Shown piece after piece: positions 55,001 to 64,000 of a DNA stretch of 64,000 bases. The notes below the pieces were generated by a model, which searched no databases, was not told the DNA's origin, and was given only the letters and a program-made list of their open reading frames with translations. This stretch comes from Glaciozyma antarctica PI12 (Eukaryota; Basidiomycota; Microbotryomycetes; Kriegeriales; Camptobasidiaceae). Both the position numbers and the translations under genes were made by a program. The stretch lies in the NCBI GenBank assembly GCA_002917775.1, contig KZ627160.1, positions 898,241 to 962,240 of the forward strand, given 5' to 3'. Numbering within the stretch: position 1 is the stretch's first letter; each line of letters begins with the position of its first letter.

Positions 55001-58000
55001 GTCCCATGCATCACGACCTTCGCCTCCTTTGCCGCCGCCAGGCTCCGCGAGATAGCCCCGACATAAGCGTCAAGAAGCGTCTTCGTCGCTTTAACCTTGG
55101 GCGGAGGGATCTGCAGCCTCTCCCTCCTCGGCTTCTCCTCCACCACCTCCTCATCCTTCAGCGCCCCCCGACTCGACTTCCTCGAAAGCCTTCTTCTCCT
55201 TCTTCTCCTTCCTCCTCGCCGTCGCCAGAGCCGCCTCCGCGTTCGCAGCTGCTTTCCAATCCAGCTTGATCGACGAAGGGTCGTCCAGCACGTCCTCCTC
55301 CGCGAACCACGCCCAACCAACTTGGTCCTCCGGTCGCTCGCCTGCTTCTTCGCCTCGCGCGTCGAGGTAGGCGAGGACTTCGCGGTCCTGCGAAAGGAGG
55401 TCCGAGTAGAGGGCGCTCTTGTCGATCTCGGTGCCGGATTCGATAGCGAGGAGGTCGGCGCGAAGGCAGAGGTCCGAATAGCACTTCTTGTACGACGTCC
55501 AGAGTGCCAGGCCGCGAGCTTCGACGAGGATGGCGGCGCGCGTTTCGGGAGTGACAGTGGAGAGGAGCGAGTCGTAGTCCACTCCGGTGCGGTGCGAGTG
55601 GTGCGGTTGGCGAGGTGCTGAGCGACTGGATTTGGAAGACCGGGTCGAGGGACGGCGGGAAGAGGAGGGAGGGACGGTGGCGTCGAAGGGGATGCCGGAC
55701 TTGATGAAGTTGAGGCCGGACTTGCACCATTCGATGAGGGGATCCATGAGAGTGCCGCCGTTGCTCGCCTGCCGAAGATGTCAGCGAGGGTCTGTAAACA
55801 CATAACGATAGGACGAACGAGCTCGTGGACGAAAAAGTACAGCTTCTGCTCGTGCCGAGCGGCGAGCTTGATAAAGTCGGCCGGTTCTGCGAGCGAGCAA
55901 AGGTCAACCCCACTCTTGTAACCCACTGAAAGACTCACCTCGCTCGTCGCTCGCGCAGACCTTCAGGAGGTCATCCAGGAACGCCTGCATATCCCCAAGC
56001 CTCGCAGCGAGGTTCGACGCGTTCGCGATCTTATAGATCGAGTCGTAGAAGACTGAGATACTCGCTCGAAGCATGACGGGCGTGTTGTGCTCCATCGCAA
56101 TCTCGAGGACCTGCTCGCGATCTCGCTTTCTGCAATATGCTCTGTGAGAGGCGTTAGCAAGGCAGGAAGGAGGAAGAATGGGAGAGACGAACCGGAGGAG
56201 ATTCTTGAGGCTTTGGTAGCGTCCGGCGGGGGAGGAGTCCTCGACGTGCGCGGCGGCTCCTTCAGCATTTAGACTCCGGCGAATGAAGTCGGCGTGCCAC
56301 TCGCCCACGAGAACGCGATCCGAGTGGGTCCCGTGATCGCGGACGATTGTGATGAGAATGTCCTCCTCATCGTCCTCTGCAGCCCAGAATCGTCAGCTTC
56401 ACGGCGGAATTGTGCGGTAGAAGAAAGGACATACGAGATGCGTCCCGCGTAGCTCCACGTTGAGAGAACGGCGCGTAGACGTGCGCAGCGATGGCGTCGG
56501 CCAGCGAGTCGTGAGCGAGCTTCTTGCGAAGGCCGACGATAAGACGTTTCTGTGCTTTGACGCCGCTGCCCAGCACGAGGGAGAAGATGCTGTATAGACG
56601 TGAGTGAGAGTTGATTGCGGGCGAGAGGAACGAGACGAACCGTTGGAAGAGCGAGGGCTGACCAGCCGGCTGACCGAGGACGAGAGCGACGATGGCGCGG
56701 ATCGCACTGTGCGAAAGTCAGCGACAGAAGGGGCAGAGCAGTCAAAGGAACGTACAGAGTAGGGTTCACGAGACTCAATCCCAGCTTGAGGGCCGCGTAA
56801 GGAGTGAGGTCGTGGAAGCTGTCACGCCGCATCAGTTCCCGTCGCAACCTTCCTCCGATCCAAGACTCACCTCTTGAGAAGGTGCACAATCTCCGGCCCA
56901 TTCGGCGCGACGATAAAGACATAACTGCACTCATCAGTACCTCCCTTCGCCAGCGAGAAAGAGACGCACTGCATAGCGTAGGCAACCCAGATCCTCGCCC
57001 ACTCCTGCGCATCCCGATAACTCTCCGGCAGCGCCGCGATCGTCGACGTCGTCCTCACGAGCTTCATAGTCTTATCCATCTCATCTACGCTTCATCAGCT
57101 CCCATCCGCTCGCGAGAGAGAGAGGGGACGTACCGCCCGAAACCAAAGCGCCTTTCCAGAGAGCCCACATCGTCCGAAGCTTCTTCGCTCGCTTCCCCGC
57201 TCCGACCCAGCGCTGTCGAACGATCTCGGCAGCCTCGTCCTCCGCCGTCGAAGAAGCGACCCACGATTCGATCTCCCCCCTCAATACCTCCTCCGGCTCG
57301 TGTAGAAGGAATTTTTCGAGTGCGATGCGAGCTTCGATGAGCGTGAGACTTGAGAGGAAAGAGGAGGGAGGGGCGGAGAGGGAGATGATGAGGGTGCGGA
57401 GGTAGGTTTGGAGTGCTGCGCGAAGAGGGAGGACGGGGTAGCGAGAGGTGGGGGAAGACGTGGGGCGGGGGAGGAGAGGGAGGAGAAGGGCGTTGCGAGG
57501 GTCGAGAGAAGCTAGGGAGGTTGCGAGGGTGCGGAAGGCGGAGTAGGATCGATAGACGAGGAAGAGAGGGCGCGAGGGCGTGGTGTGGAGACGCGTGATG
57601 ATCGTGTACACCTGCGTGCGAGGGGTCAGCGTCGTAAAGTGAGATTCGAGGAATCACGCACGTCGTCGCCCTTCCTCCCTACCTCGGTCTCGACGATCGC
57701 AGCCCAGGCGTTGTACCCCACCTCGGTCCCAGGTACGAGTGTTCGCCATAGACTCTCCATGCTCCCGGGGAAGAGGTGGTCGATTCGTCGCATGACTGCG
57801 ATGCTGGGTCGGGCGGGAGCGGAGGGCCCGATGGAGCGAATGCAGGTGCCGTAGTAGGTTCCGAGGATGCGAGTGATGCCCATCGCGAGGAGTCGGCTGC
57901 AGAGTGGAGTTAGAAAGGTACCGGGAGAGAGAAGGAGGAGAGGGATGAACCGTTTCGTAATCTCGCTACGCTCCTTTGTCGTACTCAAGTTTCGCTCAGC

Positions 58001-59128
58001 GAACGAGTCGAAGAAAGGCTGAATCTGCTCCGTCCAATACTCGGTCTTTGCGAGGCGAAGCGCAGGGAAGTTGAAGATGAACCTGTGCAAGCGCTTCAGC
58101 AATCCTTTACCTGCGAAACAAAGCGAGGACACTCACCGCCAATAAAGATACCCCAACACCGGACTCCCACCCTCGCCTTGCTCCCACTCGTAGCCCTCCC
58201 ATCCAGCCTTCCGTTTCTCAGCTCCTCCGCCACCAAGGAAACTCAAAACTCCTCCGCCGGCCTTGAAGAGATGTCGAGGGCGCGAATTCGGTCCGTTCGG
58301 GTGCGGGAGAAAGGGTGCGCCGTACGAGGTGAGAGTGCCGATTTGCGAGAGGGAGGAGAATTCACGTTGGAGTTGAAGGCTGCGCAAAGAGGAGTTAGCG
58401 AGGGTATTGAGGAGGGGGAGAAGGACGCACCAGGTGAAGATCTTGTTGAGGTAGTGATTGTCCTGAGGCGAAAGGTCCGTGGCGTCGCCGGTCTCCCTCG
58501 TGCTGACGCCGTTCGAGAGTGAGCTGCTCGTGCGGAGAGCTTTCGGTTTCGCTTCCTTATCGTCCAGATGAAGGCGTAGCGAGTTCCCTTCCGAGGTGGG
58601 CGAGGTAGATGGAGTCGACTTGCGACGCCTCGAGGAAGTCGACCGGGAGAGCCGAGGCGGGGGAGCTTCCTCGTCCGAAGAGGGGTAGGCAGCGAGCACG
58701 GGAGATGGTGCTGGAACGGGAGAAGAGGCGTCCTTGCGTCGGCGTGAGGAGGAACTGGAGGGAGCTTTGGGAGAGGTTGGAGGTCGGAGGGAGAGTCGCT
58801 TGACGGCTGCGTAGTCGATAATCGCTGCTTCGTTCTCGTTTGCAGAGGCCTGCGCATGTATACTGTCAGCTAGCGGATTCCTTCAGCCCACACCGTGACG
58901 TACGACGAGCGGCTTCTCCACACTCTCGCCTCTCCCCTGCTGATCGCTCCATCTCGTCTTGTCCTTGGAGAACTGGCTTTCGCCGCGGTCCAAGCTGGCT
59001 ACTGGTGACTTCTTGCTAAGGTGTCGAGCTGGAGGCGGTAGGTCTAGCGAGGTCGCCGTTGGAGGAGCAGGATGGGATGTCGGACCACGCGAGTTGGCTG
59101 CCTTTGAGTAGTCCTTGAACTCTGCCAT
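54997..59128 (-). CDS. PX-domain/DUF3818 lipid-binding protein (yeast YPR097W/Lec1-like)
   Basis: Large minus-strand gene of about twelve exons. ATG 59126-59128 gives MAEFKDYSKAANSRGPTSHP and a disordered N-terminus, then a PXB-like segment (LQLQREFSSLSQIG, FIFNFPALRLAKTEYWTEQI). The PX domain has VYTIITRLHTTPSRPLFLVY with the YRSYSAFRTL phosphoinositide-binding motif and a Leu-rich repeat of helices. The C-terminal DUF3818 region includes IRAIVALVLGQPAGQPSLFQ, AYCRKRDREQVLEIAMEHNT and EWCKSGLNFIKSGIPFDA. YPR097W/Lec1 is involved in sterol-lipid organisation and binds phosphoinositides; the role here is inferred. At 55164-55169 a run of six C's (plus strand) makes the frame stop at 55151. With five C's it would continue with IPPPKVKATKTLLDAYVGAI to 54997, the expected C-terminus, so an indel error is likely. 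The 3' end overlaps RecQ's by a few bases. Confidence 0.82.
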
Positions 59129-59390
59129 CGCTTGGGTCGGGTGGCGCTGTGAGAGTATCGATAGCTGAGCTTGTGCGAGATCTCTTTCCAAGCCTGGGCT
59201 GAACGAAGGAATCTGGTCAAAGGAGAGCTGCCATCTTCCCCCCTGACGATCGCCGAGTTCACCGAGATATTTAATTTAAGAGAAATGATTTAATATTTGA
59301 GGGCTAGGGTTAACACTAGGTACAGCTCACCCCTCGCCGCCCGAGTCGTCTCCCCCCTTCCCTCGCGACAACGAGGACGAACTGGAATCG
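59129..59390. promoter_or_regulatory. divergent promoter between the PX gene and the FHA gene
   Basis: About 260 bp between two start codons on opposite strands. It contains an AT-rich segment near 59262-59300 and the telomere-like string GCTAGGGTTAAC near 59303. Specific sites are not recognised. Confidence 0.45.
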
Positions 59391-62300
59391 ATGCCGACTA
59401 CTCAGACTCAGCAACCAGCGACTTCCACCCCACCAACTTCCTCAGCCTTCCTCATCTCAGCCCCGGCCCCAGCACCACCAACAACCCCAGGTCCTCCCCC
59501 CTCCCCCTCTCCTCGACTCGACCTAGGCGGTGGACTTGGTGGTGGAGGACTTGATAATGCGGAGGAGGTGGTCGGGACTGCCAGGGCGAAAGGAGGTGAG
59601 TGGCGTGAGGTCGGTCAAGGAGGGCGAGGCGTAGGTGATTGGGAGACTCGGAGCTGGCGGCAGGGAAGGTGAACGGTTCGCGGTGAGGCAACTCCTATGT
59701 TGTCGGAGTAGCCTTGTTGTGATCCCCAGACCATCTCATGCCGCCAGGTCGTGGACACCGACCAGCGAAGGCGACACAGCATCGCGTCAGGTGCGCGCGC
59801 GCGCGAGTGACGACGCTGGCAGCAGAGCGCGGTGGCCTGGGAAGGTGCTCAGTCGTAAACAGTTGTTACTAGAGAGGCTTGAACGATCAGTTCGGGCCGA
59901 GCCGTTGTTGAGGAATGCTGAAGGACACCCTGTCTCCTTTCGAGGAGAAACGCCTCGCGTTCTTGCGAGTCTCGCCTCCCTTGATTTGGATGAAGGAGAG
60001 TCTCCTTCAATCTCTCAAGGAGGAAACCTCTCAAGGAGAGGCTCGGAAACGGAGCAAGACGCCGTTGAAGGGGTGAAGTGCGCCGTTATCGCGTGAAGGA
60101 CCAGGTCTTGAGAGTGACCTTAGCCTGCGCTCGATGTAAAAGGCTCCTCGTTCACCACAGTCACGATCCACGTTCACGACGTTTAGAGAGAACCGGCTCT
60201 TGCTGCACAAGCCACTCTCCCCGCGAATCCCGCTGACCTCTCCTCCTCAGCCAACTTTACCATCCGCAAGCTCAACCGCCCCGCCCTCCCCGTAGCGCCT
60301 ACGCCTTACACCGCACCACCACCTCCTCCCTCCTCTCTCACCCCAGCCACTCCCGCACCACCCGCCACCACCGCCGCTCCGTCTCCTCCCTCGCCATTCC
60401 CCGCCCTCCACCTCACCCCGCTCAACGATACTTTCGTTCCCAAGCAGATCTCGCTCTCGCCTCCTGGGGTCAGGGTCAAGATTGGACGGCAGACGAACGC
60501 CAAGACGCTGCCGAATGGCACGAACGGGTACTTTGATAGCAAGGTCCTCAGTAGGATGCATGCCGAGGTGTGGAGCGAAGATGGCAAGGTGCGTTCGTGA
60601 ACTGGGCGGCGAGAAGAGGAAGCTGACGGAGGAGAGTAGGTCTACATCAAGGACGTCAAGTCGTCGAACGGAACGTTCATCAACGGAGACCGGTTGTCGG
60701 CAGAGGCGGCGGAGAGCGACGTCTTTGAGCTGCATACGGAGGACATTGTCGTGCGTCCCGTTCGTCGTTGCTCGCGCGCCAGAGCTGACCTCTTTCGCGA
60801 GCAGGAGTTTGGAATCGACATCGTCAGCGACGACAACAAGACGATCGTTCATCATAAGGTCGCCGCGAGGGTCTATCTCGTCATGAACGCCGAGGACGCG
60901 GCTGCGAGTTCAAGGTACGTGGGATTTCGCTGCTCCCCTCTTCGCTTGCTCATATCAGGCCCAGGGAGTTCAACAACTGGTTCCGGAACGCTGGCGAAGC
61001 GTCAAGTCATCGTCGCGCCGTTGTCAAGGCTCAAGCTCCCAACACTGGCAGCAACGGCCTCAGCTTCGAGCACGTCCTCAACCGATTGCAGGTGCGTTTT
61101 ATTCTCTCCTTGCTCGCCGCTCCGTCGCTGACCTCGCTATGCACAGGGCGAACTGCAAAAGTCGCGCGATACGGGCTCAAACCTCGGCGACCTCAACTCG
61201 ACCCTTAACGAAGTCCAGGACACCCTAGGCGGCGGCGCACCACCTCCCCTCCCTCATGGCTCGCGCAACGTCCCTCCCTACATTCCCAACGGCGCCTCAA
61301 AGGACGTACACGCTCAGAGTATCGCCGCTCTCCAATCGCAGCTCAATGAGACCCAGAACTCGCTCGCGGGCCACGTCGGCAAGATTCGAGATCTCGAAGG
61401 ACTCCTTGCGGAGCACGAGGTCATCAAGCGCGAGGTCGGCAGTCTCCGAAAGCAGATGGAGGACGCTCAGCGCGATATGGAGACGGTCCTTCGCGGGCGG
61501 AATGGGCGGATGGACGGTCGGGAGTCCCCCGTCGCGGCGCTGCTCGAAGCGCAGGAAGAGGCGGACGACGACAACTCGAGAAGCATCTCGTCGGTCGATA
61601 CCGTTCGTCTCGATACGGCCGACCAGATCGCCGGCCTCGCCGCCTCTCCTCGCACGAACGGTATTCTCCTCCGTAGCCCGAACGGTATCCCTTCCGACAA
61701 CGCCGCCGCCTCCTCCAAAGCAGAAGATCTCGCGCGCGAGGAACGCCTTCAGGAGCAGAACGCCAAGCTCTCAACGCGACTCGAGGCGCTCGCGGTCGAG
61801 CTCGACGAAGCGATCAAGCTCGGCCATTCGCTCCGCTCTCAGCACGCCGAGGCCTCGTCGACGATTCGCGCGCTCGAGGATCGCGTACAGGGACTCGAGA
61901 AGGCCGTCGAGGGTCGCGTCGCCGAGGTCGAAGGCAAGGTGCTCGAGGCGGCTGAGACGAGGTGGAATGGCTGGCGAACGGCGTTTGAGGAGAGCTGGAA
62001 GAGGGAGCGGGAGAGCTGGGACGTCGAGAGGGAGAAATTGAGGGCGGTCGTGAGGGAGTGGGAGGAGAGGCGCAAGTCCGAATCGGAGGGGAGCGAGTGG
62101 GATGAGGAGAGTGGGGAGGAGGATAATGGGAAGAAGGAGGTCGGGGAGAAGGGCGCTAAGGGGAGGAAGGCGAGGCCGAGGAGGAGGAGGAGGTCGACCG
62201 CGTCGAGGGTCTCGAAGCTGGCGACGGGATTGGCGGGATTGGCGAGCGACTCGGATTCGACGATCGGGGATGCGGCGAAAGGAGTGGGCGGGGCATGGAT

Positions 62301-62526
62301 GGGTGGCAAGCGGGGTGTGCCGAACAGCGGGAGTAGAGCGGGGTACGACAATCCGGGAGGGCAGCCGGCGAACGCGGTGAGTCCCTGTTCGCTTCCTCTT
62401 TGCGATATCGAGCTGACGTTTTGTTGCCGTCAGCAGTCGCAAGCCCTGCCGTATGCATCAGCTGGCGCCGTCGTTATCATCGGAGTTGCAGCCGCCTGGG
62501 CGTTGTCGCTCAAGCTCAAGGAATGA
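59391..62526 (+). CDS. FHA-domain tail-anchored protein (SLMAP/Far9-10 type, STRIPAK)
   Basis: Plus-strand gene of about seven exons. ATG 59391 gives a Pro/Thr-rich N-terminus (MPTTQTQQPATSTPPTSSAF). After a long intron (59596-60250, 655 nt) come NFTIRKLNRPALPVAP and the FHA domain: ISLSPPGVRVKIGRQTNAKT, FDSKVLSRMHAEVW, VYIKDVKSSNGTFINGDRL and IVEFGIDIVSDDNKTI. The GR, SRxH and NG phosphopeptide-binding residues are all present. Long coiled coils follow (QSIAALQSQLNETQNSLAGH to about residue 500), an Arg/Lys-rich linker, and a C-terminal membrane anchor (YASAGAVVIIGVAAAWALSL) right before the stop at 62524-62526. This order is that of SLMAP and fungal Far9/Far10/Vps64, tail-anchored subunits of the STRIPAK phosphatase complex at the ER or nuclear envelope, which control mating arrest and hyphal fusion. 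The protein seems complete. Confidence 0.9.
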
Positions 62527-63219
62527 GGCTGTTGGAGATGTGGTTTATTGGAGATCGTTCTGTACGTAATCGACGAGCACGCAACATGACCATCTTCGCG
62601 AGAGAGTAAGCGTAGAGGGGGAGACGAGGGAGCGTTCTTCGTCGCTCCGACTTCACGCTCAGACGAACACCTGGCCGTGTGCTCGAGAAGTGTTCTCCTG
62701 GCAGCTTCTCGAGAAGATTCGGTGAGCCCTCCGTTGTCCGGGAGAAAGGCTTGCGATTCGGCAGCGGGAGTGCGTAGGTCGAGAAGGATGAGGGAGGCAA
62801 GGCAGGATGCGAAGGGCCAGGATTCTCGAGCCAGGATTCTCGAGCAGGAGAGCGCGCAGAGCGATGTTGGACGGTCCAAGGAAGCAGGCGGGCGAGCGAC
62901 GACAGCATTGGAGCGGGAGCAGAGAGGGGAAGGACCGCCGACGGTCGTACCAAGTCGACGACCAGGAAGCCCTCATGTCGAACACGCGCGCTCGCTAGTC
63001 TTACTCCCCCTGGCGGTCAAGGCCCCGAGCAGAGCTAGACCGCGACCTGCCCGTCTCGCAGAAATCTGCGTCCCCGCCAACGCAGGCCGACCTCGACGCC
63101 CAAAGCAGCTCCTCTCCCCACACCAGCACGATCCGAGAAAGCCTAACCTCCATTTCTCACACCACAAACACCCTCCCCACTCCTCTACTTCCCCCGCGCC
63201 TAACGAAAGCGATACCCCT
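62527..63219. other. interval between the FHA gene and the COX6 3' end
   Basis: About 690 bp that should hold both 3'UTRs. It contains a 14-bp tandem duplication at 62817-62844. No gene is seen. Confidence 0.4.
62817..62844. repeat. 14-bp tandem duplication
   Basis: The unit CCAGGATTCTCGAG occurs twice, head to tail, at 62817-62830 and 62831-62844, without a mismatch. Confidence 0.9.
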
Positions 63220-64000
63220 CTACTTGGAGAGGTAGAGCTCCTCCCGGGTGAGGATGCCGAGCTCCTTGCGGAGGGGCTCAGTCTCGGTCATGTAGGCCTG
63301 GTACTGGGCGGCGGTCTCGGTCTTCTCCTCTGCGCAGGGGGAGGGAGGTTAGCTGAGGTCTCGGGACGATGGGCTGGGGCGGGGGGAGGTGGTGGGTAGG
63401 TCGAGGACGAATGGCGAGTGGCGAAGGCCACGGGGAGGGGGAGGGCCTGAGTCGCAGGCAAAAGATTGATGGCGTTGCGGTGGGGAGGCGCGGGTTGTTG
63501 CGTGGAGGGGTGAAGAGGAAGGAGGAAGGAGGAAGGAGGAAGGAGACGCACTGAGTCCCTCGAAGATCCGGACGGCGGTGCTGTAGTCGTTCACACGGCG
63601 GGCGGCGCGGAGAGCCTCCTCGACGACTGCGAAGGGAGGGAGAGGTCAGCTATTGCTCTTCGACGAGGCGCAGGAGGGCTGTGGGGGCAGGGAAGGTGGT
63701 GGGCGGCAGGGGGTACGGGGTGAGATCGAGAGGCGGTATGTGCGCTATCTCGGGCCAAGAACACTATCTAACAGACTGTACCAATTCGTGGGCACTGTTT
63801 GAACGAGCTGGACCCAGGCGTCGGCTTCACCGAACCTGGTCCCGCTCAGCATCGATCCCTCCCCTACTCGTCTAACTCTGCATCCCCCCAACAAACACCT
63901 TCCCTCCAGCGCGACAAGCCACTCCCCCATAACACACTCCTGCCAGGAACTGATCTACTCACCCTTTTGGCTGGGGACGAGATCGTACGCGAAGCAGTTG
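63220..64000 (-). CDS. COX6: cytochrome c oxidase subunit 6 (COX5A type), 3' part
   Basis: The last three exons of a minus-strand gene that starts beyond the right edge. They give NCFAYDLVPSQK|VVEEALRAARRVNDYSTAVR, IFEGLK and EKTETAAQYQAYMTETEPLR, KELGILTREELYLSK, ending at 63220. This is the C-terminal half of COX6/COX5A, a nuclear-encoded subunit on the matrix side of respiratory complex IV. The first intron in view spans 63627-63962 (336 nt), longer than typical here. Joins are in frame and the sequence is intact as far as it goes; the presequence and N-terminal half lie outside the window. Confidence 0.93.

Noticed and set aside
54892-55269. C-terminal extension of RecQ to 55269
   Set aside because: The frame only stays open by reading through a GTGCGA...GTGCAG intron and lies antisense to the PX gene's last exon; splicing gives a shorter end at 55000.
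1-64000. Transposon, LTR element, virus-like element or CRISPR array
   Set aside because: No transposase, reverse transcriptase, integrase or capsid text, no long terminal repeats and no regular spaced repeats were found on either strand.

Overview
The window is nuclear DNA of a GC-rich basidiomycete yeast, most likely a red yeast of the Microbotryomycetes (Rhodotorula/Rhodosporidium type). The reasons are a strong C/G preference at third codon positions, dense genes cut by many short introns (mostly about 50-70 nt, donor GTGCGT or GTGAGT, branch point CTGAC or CTAAC just upstream of a YAG acceptor), and a gene set with close fungal equivalents. The genus is an inference. I saw no transposon, LTR element, virus-like element or CRISPR array.

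Left part (1-13 kb): a decayed MYND-finger gene, then three genes in tandem on the minus strand: an ARMT1/DUF89 metal-dependent phosphatase, a peroxiredoxin-like PRXL2 protein, and the GPI-transamidase subunit GAA1. A gutted MFS transporter pseudogene follows, then a second decayed MYND gene on the minus strand.

Middle part (14-34 kb): RPS9 (minus, start codon split by an intron), NST1 (plus), a GNAT acetyltransferase, a third decayed MYND gene, a Zn2Cys6 transcription factor, a two-AN1-finger protein, an intron-containing tRNA-Leu(AAG), the Hal2/Met22 bisphosphate nucleotidase and a damaged-looking F-box protein.

Right part (34-64 kb): RPL21 (minus, with a probable 14-nt 5'UTR microexon), PEX14, the ATPase inhibitor INH1 and ATP synthase subunit h (ATP14) as a divergent pair, a PPxY-motif single-pass membrane protein, a 7-TM-like protein, TAF8, an MFS drug transporter, a RecQ helicase, a PX/DUF3818 lipid-binding protein, a SLMAP/Far9-10-type FHA protein of the STRIPAK complex, and the 3' part of COX6 running off the right edge.

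There is no single operon-like system. Functional links are limited to the INH1-ATP14 divergent pair (both act on F1Fo-ATP synthase), with COX6 another respiratory gene 22 kb away. The points most worth a second look are the three separately decaying MYND copies, the unusually long 5'-proximal introns in several genes, the intron arrangements of the ribosomal protein genes, the replaced metal-binding Asp in the Hal2 homologue, and several one-base frame breaks in otherwise conserved genes, some of which may be assembly errors.
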